From positions 1 to 64,000 of the forward strand of contig FWCC01000185.1 of NCBI GenBank assembly GCA_900169235.1: DNA of 64,000 nt, in the 5' to 3' direction. Below the pieces are notes generated by a model. The model saw only the letters and a program-made list of their open reading frames with translations, was not told where the DNA came from and searched no databases. Both the position numbers and the translations under genes were made by a program. Positions within the stretch are counted from its first letter, which is position 1; every line of letters begins with the position of its first letter. Origin of the DNA: Zarea fungicola. Taxonomy: Eukaryota > Ascomycota > Sordariomycetes > Hypocreales > Cordycipitaceae. Shown here piece after piece: positions 21,592 through 33,839 of this stretch.

Positions 21592-23289
21592 CAGCGCCGA
21601 GGTAGGCCGCCAACGGCAACCCATGGAACACGCACTACTCCCACGGTCGATGATGAAAGGTTTCACCACTTCCCCACACTAAAAAACGACGACGATTTGT
21701 ACGATAAGACGATGAACTGGTTCCCCCGGCTCAATATGATGGCTCGCTTTGCGCGCCTGAAACAAGCTCTAGAAATTCCCCTCCCAAACCACAGCTTAGG
21801 CGATCGGCGTAAAACATAGAACAAGGCAACCCCCGCCCCGGGCCAATTTCCGACGTCGTCTCGTGTGACTACTGTGCAGCCCTTAGTTGCACCCCTGTTG
21901 GTTGCCCGACGAAGACTTGGGGAAGAGGTGGGGGGAGAAGCAAAAAAAAAGAACCGACAGCCCAAAAGACCGGAAAATCCCGATGAAGTTTAAAAAAAAA
22001 AACTCCAAAGAAGGAAGGTTAGATCGAAAACGGCAAAAAAACACTCACATGGATCGGCTACCATTCTCTGTTGCGGCCTGTATGAAGACGGGAGTTGTAT
22101 TTACGCAGGGGGCCAGGTACGATTACATTACAGGCGTTGTGGTCCAAGGCTTTATTTTGGGAGCATGTCGATCATAGCGGCGTACGTGGCATTATACAGG
22201 CATTTATATCTATTTTAATCTCTTGATTCTATTAGTTCTCTTTCAAATATACAAGTTTGACAAATTAAGAGATTGTATAGCAGAAAACAAGCAATTTTTT
22301 TCCTTTTCAGAATTTGAAGTATTTATATAAATTAATTAAACAGCGAGCTTTAGCCTTCTGTCTCGACTCTAGGGTAGGTGCATCTACCCGACAAAGCGGT
22401 TTATACAAGGTGTTAGGCCTAATAACCCTCTAACTAGTTATCACAAAGGAGCCATGAATAGGTAGGCGCACGTAAGAAATAAGAAGCCTCTGCTCTTGAC
22501 TGTGAAGATAGCCAGCAGGTTTGTGATTACTACCGTTCTCACTGTGAATAGCTGCAGCAAGAGGTAGATGGCTGGTTGATGACTATCTGTTACTTGTGGG
22601 CTTACAGCCGCTAAAAGTGAACGGCTTGGAACATGTCGCAAAAGACCAGCGCATTGATTGCAATTGTGACAATTATTGACATGGGCGTATAGATTATATG
22701 AGTTGCGGCCTCCAGCTCACCTCAACTAGCGGTTATTGCAGCATCATCGACCCCCCCCCCCCCCCTNNCCCCCCCCCCCAGAACGCATTGCCATGGCTTT
22801 TGCTTTACAAGACGATGACGGAGGAGGCATCGTTAATTAGTTTGCAGCCTGTATCTCTCTGAGGGACTGCTTCTACCAGAGCGAGATTACAGCACATACA
22901 ACCTTGGCCGTCTTTTCTTTCGTCCCATCTGGTCTTCGCTTTTGCCATTGCAGGCATTTTAGTGCGCATCTGCTACAGGCAGTAATGGGTAATCTGTGTC
23001 TTTACAACAAGAATTGGCTTGCGCCTCTGCACCAATTAATAGAGCGTAACCAGGATTAGTTACCATTTTCCGCTCTGCGACGCCGCGTCGCTTTCCTCAT
23101 TGTCGAGGTCCAATTATCACCAACACAGTGCGCAGCATCTCGCCCTCAAGCGATATGCTGCATCCTTTCACATCTCCTGTTTTTCTCGGTCTCTCTGTTT
23201 CCCCTTCATCGCCATCTTGCCATTATTCGCGTTGAAGGTGCGGAACGCATAGTTACTATAACCACGCCGGTCGCTTCAATCCTGATACG
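21592..23289. other. Gene-poor accessory DNA
   Basis: No supported gene or RNA. Includes AT-rich stretches near 22200-22350 and the poly-C tract with undetermined bases. Confidence 0.4.
22751..22779. other. Poly-C tract with two undetermined bases
   Basis: Twenty-six C residues interrupted by T and NN (N at 22767-22768). This is probably a sequencing or assembly uncertainty at a homopolymer, so the true length is unknown. Confidence 0.9.
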
Positions 23290-23574
23290 ATGGCAGGTGC
23301 CGCTGATGTGCCCACGAATATACTAGCTGCATACATTGTTGCTCGATACAATGATTGCGAATTCGTGGAATTGGCTCCCTTCGAAGCTACGTCTGGTTCA
23401 ATTGCAGCCGTGTTGGTAGAGCCAGCGCAAGGGGTCGCTCCCGGACCTCGCCAGCCGTATTCCCCCGCGTAGAACTGAGGAGCTGCCAATTTCCAATACA
23501 GTGCGCGAAGCAATTGGCGTTGCTTTTCTACGCTGGACCAGTTCAATGACGCAACGCCTATTGACAGCAACCAC
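23290..23574 (+). pseudogene. Relic resembling a class III (PLP) aminotransferase
   Basis: A 60-codon open piece from 23290 reads ARYNDCEFVELAPFE then SGSIAAVLVEPAQGVAPG, which matches the usual layout of class III aminotransferases of the glutamate-semialdehyde type (a PYND-E-VE block, then IAAV-VEP-G). It stops at 23470. A shifted frame from about 23501 (VREAIGVAFL then SSMTQRL) may be the broken continuation toward the LIFDEV-MTSR region. The PLP lysine region is absent. Frameshift, stop and missing ends indicate a dead fragment. The family assignment rests on short motifs only. Confidence 0.35.
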
Positions 23575-25046
23575 TCGGCGCTTCGGTTGATCGATTGTAA
23601 AATTTCCCGTGCAGGGAGCAATCATTTTAAGTAGCAAAAATTACGGACAATATAGCATGCTCTGCCTTTCTGGCTTTGTTGGATGGCGCCGAGGCTAACC
23701 AAGCTCCCTTCCCGCTCTTGCTCAAGGCCGTCCGTCATCCCACACTGGGGTTGTACCGCGAGAATTCGCCTCGCACTGTGAACAAACCAAAATTGAAGGA
23801 GTACAATTGCAGGGCAGTTTTCTTCGGTGGCAAAGCCAAGTGCCTATTTCCTGCAACGATAAACCAGCCTCAGCGATCGCTTCCCAACAGACGCTGCTAC
23901 TGGCAAAGATCACTGGGGTATCGAGCGTCGATAATTTTGTACAACTTCACAAAGAATGCGCGAACGCCAGAGGGCCATTTGCACATCGAATACGCGCAGC
24001 GGTTCCTTATCGCACGGAGAGCACTCTTCTGGGGGAAAGCATTCGCAAACCACAGATCCAGATCATCCAACTAGAAAATATACAAACTTCTCAAAACCAT
24101 GCAGTGTGCGCTTCGCTGAGACATGCACAGGGATGGTACTTGCCAATACAGTGAGCACAGTACGTCCTCTGAACAGTAAGAAATTGCCACTCCATCACGA
24201 ATCAAACCCGACGCGTTTCATATTGCCGAGTATGTAAGCCTAGGCACGCCAATATTAGCCAGGCCTATTATTTCCACCAAGGCACCGTACGGAGCAGGCT
24301 TACTGGATCCTCTAGATTGGCTTGCTAAGCAGTCCCCCGCAACCGAGGGACCAACATCAGGCATTAGTCTACGCCACTCTCTCGATTCTCACCACAACTC
24401 CAACGACATTGGAAGAGACGAGGATACACCACTCTCTGACGCGTCCATACGGATGCTATGATGTACCATATGGGCCTGCGGGACGGACACAAATGCGTTC
24501 GCGACGGTCAACGCTGGAGCTGATTGAAAGGCTCGGCGACTGCCTGAGCAATCTTGGGTGTGTATACGGCTCACAGCTTTGAGACCCAGTTCCCAGTGTC
24601 AGTTCAACAGAATGTTCCGATCGTCGCGATGCAGGGATTGAAAGTGTATCTCTCAATTTTTAAGCAGGTTTTGATGGGTTGATCTCGTGTCAAACTGACG
24701 AGGAGTTCCTCTCTGTATATCACTGAGCAGTCAGGGGGAAAAAAACCTCGTTACTATCCCACTAGAGACGTCTTCTCGTATCCGTGGCAGTCGGTCAACG
24801 CGTTGACGGAGGCCTTCAGTCAGGTATCCAAAGCGCCTTGGCTTGCTCAGTCACTTCAACGGGCTGCCGCAACATACGAAGTAGTCGAGCGATATTAAGA
24901 AGGTGATGTTAATTAGGCTTGCCGACGTCACTGAGCTCCATGAGCGAGTAATGAGGGGATTTATTCAAGTAACAAACTAACAGGAGCTATAATGAGGCAG
25001 CAAAAAAACTAGAATCATCTGTATCATTGGCGGGCATCGATGCGGA
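23575..25046. other. Gene-poor accessory DNA
   Basis: Several frames of 60-130 codons, none with a recognised domain, plausible introns or start context. Confidence 0.4.
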
Positions 25047-25406
25047 AGATTGTGGTCTCGGCTTGTCGGAGCCGATCAACGTGATGACCAGCCTCCTAGA
25101 AAACCCCATTGGGTTTCGATATGTGAACTAACCGCCATTGTGATCTCTACTGCCAAATCCCAGATATAGCAGTTATTGGTTGCATTTAATTCCAGTCATC
25201 CTGTCGAAGCCACCTGCCACTCACGGCCATCGGCGAAGCAACTGGGCCCAAACACGCGCGGCGTGGTATGTATGCTAGGTTTAACCACCGTTGCTAGCCA
25301 AGAAGGTTTTTTATCCGTCATCGTGAATTTACTACTGTCCACAGCAATGCACAATAGCGTGGCTTTTGTGGCTAGTATTTGGCCCAAGAAGGGGAAAGAA
25401 GGCTGG
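25047..25406. repeat. Diverged dispersed repeat, copy 1
   Basis: Two blocks align with 33840-34203 in the same orientation. Block 1 (25047-25096) has GTCTCGGCT, six bases, then AGCCGATCAA-GTGA-GACC. Block 2 (25343-25406) has CAATAGCGTG, GTGGCTAGTA-TTGG-CCAAGA and AAAG-AGGCTGG. The region between is too diverged to align by eye. Confidence 0.55.
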
Positions 25407-25407
25407 C

Positions 25408-25682
25408 CTGCTCAGCGTTGGCCAACATCGCCTAGCAACGGCAGAGAAGATTCCACAAGGAGCTATGAGCGCAACAAAGCGTGCCTTGTAATGCATCAAT
25501 CATGGGCGCTTACCGGGCTCCAGTGGGTAGCTTCTGACGGCACTCAATATTGCCTTCTGTGCGTGCACCTTCAAGGACGGGGCGAGTAATCGAAAGCTGC
25601 GATATAGCTCCTAGAACAGCGAGGCTGGGAGTGAGGTGGTGCATTCACGCACCCGTCCTGGCCTACCACCTCGCGGGGAATC
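25408..25682. repeat. Segmental duplication copy 2 (derived from kinase 5' end)
   Basis: Counterpart of 15151-15383. It keeps the kinase promoter and the sequence of its first codons, but the kinase body is not attached, so it is a fragment. An insertion of about 40 bp near 25620-25665 is absent from copy 1. It directly abuts the dispersed repeat at 25047-25406. Confidence 0.75.
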
Positions 25683-28194
25683 ATCCAAACAGCTGAGCAC
25701 CCACAAATACCTTGTTCTCAGACTGATTTACGAATGTAAAACCGTTTAATATGAGCGTCTATTGTGTGCACTTGTTGGTCGCCGTGCCCAGTTGATGGAT
25801 ATGAACTAATTCCCTAGTTGCGTATCTGGTGGTGCGGGTCTACACATTCAAACAAGAAATTGTCAGTATAGTGTAGCAACACGAAGCAGGCTCTCTTTTC
25901 ATTGACCTGGAGGAATACCTAGCTAAAAATACATATTACTCGGCCAAGGCACGAAGCTGAATAAAAAAAAAACTGGCAAACGACTGCGGGGATTGCGATG
26001 CTGTGACGTTGTGATGATGAGGTCCTACCTGGATGCGCAATTGATTGCGCCAAACAGGTGCCCGGAGCTTGGTTCGGTTGTGAAAAGGACCGTGTTTACG
26101 TGGCCATGGCCATGCAAGATGTTTTATTGCTTAATTGTGCAAATGAGAGGCCGGGAAGCTATGTCGGTAGAGTGATTAAAAATGCCTGTTCATAGTGGAA
26201 GAGTCCGGACTAAACCAAACACTAATACAGTACAAGTTCCGGCTACGCACTGTAGTAACCCGTCGTTTTGACAAACCAACCCACATCGCATTTGAGACCT
26301 GTACAGGCCAGAGGGTATTTTGTTGGCTCTCCATTTCTCTTTCCCAGTCTTCAAAGACTGTAAAAATGATTTTTTACGGAGAGGCGATATATTCACTGAC
26401 TTCATTGTAGAAATCCTTCATGATCCAAAAAGCAGGCAAACAGCGGCGCCATGAATTAGCTGTAGACTGGCGTTGGCGCTCACCTGTAACTTGACTAGCT
26501 GCTACCTTAGTAGGGAGCCGGCTATTGCCTGATCGGGATGTCCTCACCAAGGGTTCAGTGATTGCATTGGGCAAAAGGAGTCAGTAGGGGGAGGCAAACA
26601 AGGTATGTAAGAAAAGCATGTCCTATTTGAGCTCTATTTGTCATTCTTGGCCATTTTCTAAGCAATTATTCGCCATCATATCAATAATGCACCATCATGA
26701 GCTCAACTCTTGACATTTGCCATGAACCTGGCGATGATGGTGCGACCAAAGCACAGCGGCCCATATTCTCCAGTGCTGGAATCGCACGGCAAAACTGATA
26801 AATCCACCTGCGACTCAAGTACATCTGCTGTTTACGACTAATTGGCAGTTTTGCTCCATTAGAGCAGATACGAGAAATCCGACTCCTCCAGTTTTCCGTT
26901 CTGAAAGGCAAAGTCTTGCAAAATGCGGTGGTCCATAAAGTAGCGGCGCGTCCGCTGCTACCGCCAAACCCTATGGGGAAAGGGAAGGCTGGAACATGAA
27001 TATTATATCTTTAATCTCATGTGCTGGTTTTCGCCTCCCAATTTGGCGAGGGACGTCGCGGCCTTTACTCCCTATAATCTAATCGGTGTAGGGCTGTTTT
27101 AGTGAGTATCTAGCCCAACCAGTGGGGCATCGACATCTGCCTATTTAGGAATTTCCTATTCAGGCCTGTCAGGAGCTAAAATTACTAATGTAAACGTTCC
27201 GAGGGCCTTTTCTATATGATAGAAAAAAGATCAAATAAATGGAGATAGGTACTGTTCACGAAAATAGCCGTGAGACTAAAAGCCTCACTCGATTCAACCA
27301 TGGTTACCAGGAAATAGTTCTACAAGCTACCAAAAGCGGTAGCTTGCAGAAAAGCCGTGTCGTAGTTTATGGGAGTATATTACGACACGGCTTGCCTGCC
27401 TTTGGAAACTTCATAGTAACGTAGTGAGATATCTGTAATAGGCATAGGCAGTTCGTCCACCTGTTGAGCTCCAAAGGGAAAGGCAGCGACAGAGCTAAAG
27501 CCAGCACACCCCGTCTTTGCCATGCTTGGTGAGCCAAGCCGCCCGAAAAAGCCATCATTCCTTGTGCTTCTTCATATTTCCATTTCCATCATCTCATTTT
27601 AAGCAGCGGGTAGTGCGGCCACGCCTGTTAAAACGCTGGCATGCCATTGGCTCTTGCTCCCCACCTGTGCATGGATTTCCGAATCCTTCGGCCAACTTTG
27701 GAGGCCTACGCAAGGCTCTCCAGGCGGAAATTTGAGTTGTTCTCTCGAGATCACTTCGGTATAGCGGTGAAAACTCTTCATTGTGGCTGACTTGGCGTTT
27801 CAGTATTAGACAAGCTCACTCAGCAACAACGCAAAAAAAGTGAGGCGGGCGGACGATTGTCGTGTACTTTTCACGTCACGTCCGTGTACATAGGGAAGTG
27901 TGTTTTTTATTTTTTCATTTTTTTATGAATGACGTATGTTTCGCGTATGGCCTATTTTCTCCAACTCACTAGGATTCGGTGGTCTTTATGCTCCAGTGCG
28001 TTTGGCCGCAACCGTGCAAAGATTCACTGGTTTACATGCTCCAAAATAACAACTCCCGCTTCCTAAAGTCCATCTGCTACAGATTTTACTGTATTTCGAA
28101 TATATTTTCAAGTGAAAAACGCTATCATAATATAAAACTACTTTAATAAAAAAACATTTCTCATATTTTTGTTTAAAATTCAGTACCCGCCAAG
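25683..28194. other. Gene-poor accessory DNA
   Basis: About 2.5 kb without a supported gene, RNA or transposon protein. AT-rich near 27900-28170, where the 3' region of paralogue 2 lies. Confidence 0.4.
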
Positions 28195-30211
28195 TTAGAC
28201 TTGCGCATCATGCAACTCCTCTATTCGTAGCAGAAAGGCCAGTTTTGCAGCGCTGTCTTTCATTTTCTCGACGCAATCTTCGATGCTTTCATATATGTTC
28301 ATCTTCACATATTCAAATTCGAGCTCATTGCCATCCAACACCTCCCACACCGACTTCTCATTTGGGCCGACAAAGCTGAACTTGAACCCGCGAAATTCAG
28401 GGCCGAGTTCCAAGGGAATCTCCTCTTTTAGCTGCGCAAATTTTTTGTTTTTTAGTGATTCAGATGGTGTCCAGTAACTGGCAGTTCTCTTTGGCCGTTG
28501 AGATATGACGACAATGCGCACATCCGGCTCAACAGGTGCCGTCGAGGCCGGAGCGGCAGACAGCGTCGCCGAGTCCCGTATCACAGAAGCCTGTTGCTTG
28601 CTCTCAGGCTCGGCTTCTTGTTCCTGGACTTTTGCATGCTCAGCTTGCACGGGGGTTCTTTCTAGAGTAAGCCTGGGAAAGCTAGGTTCCCTGCTTGCTG
28701 ATGTGGTCCGCAGCCTTTCCTCCAAACTTGAGGCAGCCACATTTTCCTGCTCCCGCTCTGTACTCTGAATGGGCATGTTTCTTTCCGCATTAGATATTGC
28801 GCGAGAGCTCAATTCTGGCGCCGGTGGGCTTGCACGGCTCTCTGAGACGGTGGCTCTTGGAAGAGATGCAGATTGTACATCGGCCATTTGAGCATATGGC
28901 ATCCTTTCCCGCCGTTCAGCGTTTTCTTGCGGCTCTGTATTTGATTCAGGTGCAGCACATGTGTTTGTAATAGCTTCTTGTGAGTTTGTACGGGATTCTG
29001 CTGCAGCAGCTGTATTGGGAATATCTGATGAGGTGGTAGCTTCTGTGGCAGTTGCCTCGGCAGTGATGGCCGTTGGAGTCCTTTGGGCTTGTGCTGCCAC
29101 AGCTGACCTGGCAAATGATGTTCCGGGTATCTCTGAATCATCTGCTGTAGAGTGTGTACTCGGTGTCGGGCTCAAGATAGGAAAAGCAAGATTCTGGTGT
29201 ATCGGTCGTCTGGACCTGGTCGATTTCCTCTGTGGCTTAGGGTCGCTGGGTTTTTTCGCCTTCTTTCGGGGATTTTGTGTGTCCGCTGTGGAGGTTCGTT
29301 TTGATGATTTAGCCTTAGCTCTATCTACAGTTGAAGTGGACGTCGCAGCAGCTGGCTTCTGGCCTGGACCGATAAATAAATGAGACACAGGCTATTGATT
29401 TTCTCATAAGTCTTTTTTTTCCAAAGTGAGCGTTTAGATGCAAGTTAACTTACTGGGAATTCCTCCGGGACTGCGTAAGGGTCTGTGGCCTGCGAAGCCT
29501 GTGTTGATGCTGTGTCGAGCCGTGGCAACGGTGCAGGGGCTCTTGAGGAGGAGGCAATGGCTGGCTTGCTTTTATTTGGGCTGGCAGGCCCATTTGACCC
29601 GATGAGCGACTTGTCTTTGGGTTGGTTCGAACGACCCTTGTCCGTCTGTTGCGTTGTTGCCGTCTTGGGCAACTCATTGTCAATGTCGATTGGATCATTG
29701 ACGCTTGTCCCACGAGCACCCTGTTCACCAAGTGCGGGCTCTCGTGTTGAGTTGACGCCGTTTTTTGCCTTGTATCTCTTGTTTTGATCCGCTTGGTGAT
29801 TTATTTTGTAAAACAAAAGTTCCATGTCGCGTTGGATACTGTCTAAATGGTTAACAATTTCAAGCGTAGGAGCTCTGTAACACAGCAGTGGAGGACATAC
29901 TCTTCCTGATGGTTGCAATACTGGTATCTGTTGTAGTTTAGGTTCGTCTCATCATTTGGCCAGTAGATATTTCCGAAGTTGGCCTCGTTGAGAAACGCAT
30001 TCGCCATCTCGCGAAGACCATCCATGTGATCTCGTGAACGACGATCAAGCAGATATGGTCCACGAATGCTCTTCTCGGTCGTAAACCGTTTAATGAAGAC
30101 ACGGCAGTCTTCGTAAAATGATTTACACCGATCAAGACTTGCGTCTCCGTAGCCTAACCTTTTCCGCAGCTCTCCGACGGGGGGAGCTGTGAGCTGGCGG
30201 CGTGTAGTCAT
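28195..30211 (-). CDS. Unrecognised protein family, paralogue 2
   Basis: Three exons, complement of 28195-29358, 29454-29838 and 29901-30211, give 619 residues. Exon 1 is 311 nt, as in paralogue 1, and both introns fall at equivalent codons (after the GA of a Glu/Asp codon, and after FP). Intron 1 uses the second of two nearby acceptors (TTTAGACAG). Block 1 has RCKSFYEDCRVF and GNIYWPNDETNLNYNR; block 2 has LLFYKINHQADQN and NDPIDIDNE. A basic patch (NPRKKAKKPSDPKPQRK) precedes a long low-complexity Ala/Ser/Thr/Glu region. The C-terminal domain (about 509-614) aligns with paralogue 1 without gaps over 106 residues at about 60 % identity by eye. Function unknown. Confidence 0.75.
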
Positions 30212-33200
30212 GGTGCGTGTCGCAAACGGTTCGCCTTTTTTGAGATAATTGTTTCACCTACACTTTCTATTGTAATTCGGATAATTATTGTGTATTTTCT
30301 GTGTTGTTACTTGGAGAATGATGTACAGGAGAGAGAAAACCAGAGACGCGAACGATTGGGGGGAGTGGGTGGCGGATGGGTAGCTGAACTACACTAGGGT
30401 CGGAGACCAGGCAGAAAGAGAGTCAGACTGCTTCACTTCCCAAGTGTAATTGTAATTAAGGGGCCACCTCGAATTCTAGAGGTGTGGCTTTCTTTACGCG
30501 TCATTACCAGTTGTGCCTGTGGTCATCCCCACTCCACCTTATGCAGGTCGATGGGACCTCAGCGGCTCCAGGCTCTCTCTGTAAAGGGAATTGCACTGAC
30601 TAGAAGAAATTTCAGGTAGCTGGGGTTTCCCCTTTTCCTTCGGGTATGTTTTTGTTATTAAAGTGTACTTTCTCTCCATGAGTGTCCTCTGTTCGTGTCT
30701 AAAAGGGGATCTATAAAGCAACTGCCCTCGAGACAGCGTGGTTTTTACTAGTCCGCATTCTTCTCAATCCTGCAGCAAGAATATTACATTTTCTATCATG
30801 ATGAGCATTGCACGAGTTGTAAATTCTATCATGACTACTGAGTCTGGCAACTTTCACAGCCAAATTTGGACCAACTGCGTGGTGGCTTGTTCAACTGCTG
30901 CCGCCGTCGTCCCTCTCGCACTCTTCGTCCAACAGCGGTTTCTCCGTCGACAGAATGGGCTGGTAATGCAAGGTCTGTTTGTTTTTGAATTTGAATATAA
31001 AATGGCATTTAATAGAGCTGACATGAGTTGCGTGAAAGTTGGGTCCGGAATCGAGACAGGCCCAACGCAGCCTGATGCAGATCTAACGCATACGAGCCAC
31101 GAATTCCTTGCTCATACACAGCCTGGACGAATCAGTGTCGCCTTCGAGTATAACAATGCAGTTGGCATGCTCCGGGATATGAGCACCGATCGTAGCTTCA
31201 AAGTCACCGCCAATAAGGTATGAAATTTTCTGAGCTTGCCCGTCCTTACCAATAATACAAAACGGTGCCAATCAATTGTCGGTCTGCGAACATTCTTCAA
31301 AATCATGTCAAAAGTCAGGCATTCTTTACTAGGATTGGCTCATTCATATCAGAGTTCTAACTAATTCCTTACTCGTATGCTATACCACAGAAGAATTTCG
31401 AGTTTGCTCTCAGTCGCCCTTAGAAAGGCACACTGTCGACGATCTTAATTGCGCATCAACCACCCCAGAGACGGTAACTCCGTACCAGACGACTCAGACG
31501 AGACAATGGTGTACCCAACATAAGTGCTTGCTTGCGGCTGCTTCTAGGCAGGTCGGGTAAAAGCACCAGTGTTACCAACATGTACATTATACCTCATGCC
31601 CATCACGAAACGGAATTAGAAAACGAGAAAGGACTAGAAAAAAAAGAACAAGAGCGCCTGAGAGCCTGAGGAGAGGAGACAGAAGACAGGAAAAAACAGC
31701 AAAATTAGAAGTTGATTTTTATGTACAGGATTGTTTTCCTTTCTCAATTGTGGCCTGCAGGAGCGAGCACTAGTTGCATGCCAAGTGTGGCGGTGCAGGG
31801 CAGTCCGGACGCATGTCTTGATTGCAGTGCAAGGCGTTTACGCAGGCATTTATTTCTGATCTATTGCTAATAAGGCAAACATTATACCCTATTGTCTCTC
31901 GCGGCCGTTTGATGTTTGAGCATAATCTTTTTAGTCTTCTTCTCGTCTTGCTCGATTACGTTGAGCAGGAGAAGTCTGCTCGACAATGTCGGGGTGCGAA
32001 CTGTTGCAGTGAAAACAAAGATTCGACTCCGAGAGAATTCACGTAAATTACATCTAATTTACTTGTCGTAAGATTCGGTTTTTTTCTTAGCATGCGGGCT
32101 ACCTGAGCGGCTGGAACCGCTGGATTCTGATGGTTGAGAGAGCTTTGGCGGCTTCAGTGATAACTGTGTCATCGCGGTGCAATGATTGGTATTTGGTGTG
32201 GAAGACGTATTTCGATACAAATCACGATTTGGGAACTCAAAAGGTATAGAATAAGTTTAGCAAGAGGCTCAAACTCTATTTGTCACTCCGTAAGCAGCCA
32301 CATTAGTTGCACACTCTCTCAATACAGTGCGACGAATAAGCAGGCGATCATTTAAGTCTACTTAACTACTGGACGACAGATGTTACGTATTCGTCGTAAT
32401 TCAGCCGTGAAAAGCAATTGGACTCTGTAACCTGGCCATTTCAGCCCCGCATGAAACGCTATAGTGTTATTATAATTGTATATTGGTGTTCTTTTTTTTT
32501 GCATACTTTTTGAGTAAGTTGCCGCGCGGTAATAACAACTCACACATTTGAGGGCCTTGCATGCCGCACCATGGCTGCCTCGACCACTCCGTTACAATAT
32601 TGACGTACGCTTTTTTGAAAGCAGAGCCCATTCCCGCAAGAGCTGCCCCGACGCACAAGAAATATTTAACTGGTAAGTAATTCCGGAACCAGCCAGATAG
32701 GTTCGGAGCATGCCTCGTAATTCACCTGGTGATTCAAGCCAATGGGGGGCAAGGGAGCGGCCAACGACGTAGCATTTCTAGGATAACGTCCCGCCAAACC
32801 CTTTGTTCCGAAAAGGGCTTCTGAGCAAGGAACTTGACAATTCCAATTTTAATCGCGTATATGAGACCACCACTCGATTAGGATTATCCATTTTGCAACA
32901 AATACTCCTATGCCCGCAGGCTCATATATGGCTCATTTTACTGCGTCCTGCTGCAAGTAAGGCCACTGGCCGGACGTGGTGCCGGGTAGCGAGGTCTTCA
33001 AATGCAGCACGCGTACATTAAAGTCACCTCTCTCATGTTCCATTAATTTACCCGAGCTCACATCACACGACACTCCATTAGAAGTCATCCATGTTATTAC
33101 TCACAAAATTATTTATATGCCTAGTCAATAACGGTTGGCTCCTTGTATTAGGTGAAGTAGTCATTCAGACATGAACCCACTCGTATATTTGTTGCTCCAG

Positions 33201-33839
33201 GATCAAACTTGCCTTTGCGTCGTTTCGGTATCCATTGATGCACAAGGGCTTGTCTTGGACAGCGGAATATGAGGTAGAAGTTTTCATGACTGGGAATTTC
33301 CATGATCAAGGCTAAGAAAATGGCAAGGACCGTAGTTGTCAAGTGGCAGAGCTGCCGGTACCTGTACGGGGGAACTCCTCAGCAGCGGCGGGGATGGCGG
33401 ACTTGTTGTCGCAGAGCCTGGCGGTGAGCCTTGCAGTGCAAGTGGCCGTAAAGGTAGGGGCATGAAGGGCGTGAGATGATGGTGGTAGTCCTCATGGTAC
33501 CCATTGTGAAAGGCATCATGGGTTGGTCACAGTTAATGGATGACTTGATGGGTATCCATTGCAACGAGAAACTGAAAGAAGAGAAAATGGTAGATGCATT
33601 TACAAATAGCTAAAACAAAGCTAATTCAATCAATACTGAATCTAGGAGCATATACTTTATTACTTGACCAAGTTGTGCCCCCATAACGTAGCTAAAGAAT
33701 GGCGGGTAGGCGATACTTGTTTGGTCTTCTGAGGCTACTAGGCATTATGGAGCAAGTAGTAAAGAGACGCTCTATTAATTGAAAGCTAGCGTAGAGGGCA
33801 GTGCATGTAGAGAATGCATTTGGCTGGAATCCCTGTAAA
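30212..33839. other. Gene-poor accessory DNA
   Basis: Contains the promoter of paralogue 2. A plus-strand frame reading MMSIARVVNSIMTTESG from 30798 includes one hydrophobic segment and could be a small membrane-protein exon, but nothing else supports it. No transposon genes, RNA genes or other conserved proteins are seen. Confidence 0.4.

Noticed and set aside
30738..31223. 161-codon frame divergent from paralogue 2
   Set aside because: One hydrophobic stretch only; no domain or clear splice structure. I considered a shared-promoter gene but cannot support it.
33370..33500. Minus-strand stretch reading like the end of a small secreted protein (CDNKSAIPAAAEEFPRTGTG)
   Set aside because: Isolated 40-residue piece without a start, signal peptide or splice partner; could be a relic but is too short to call.
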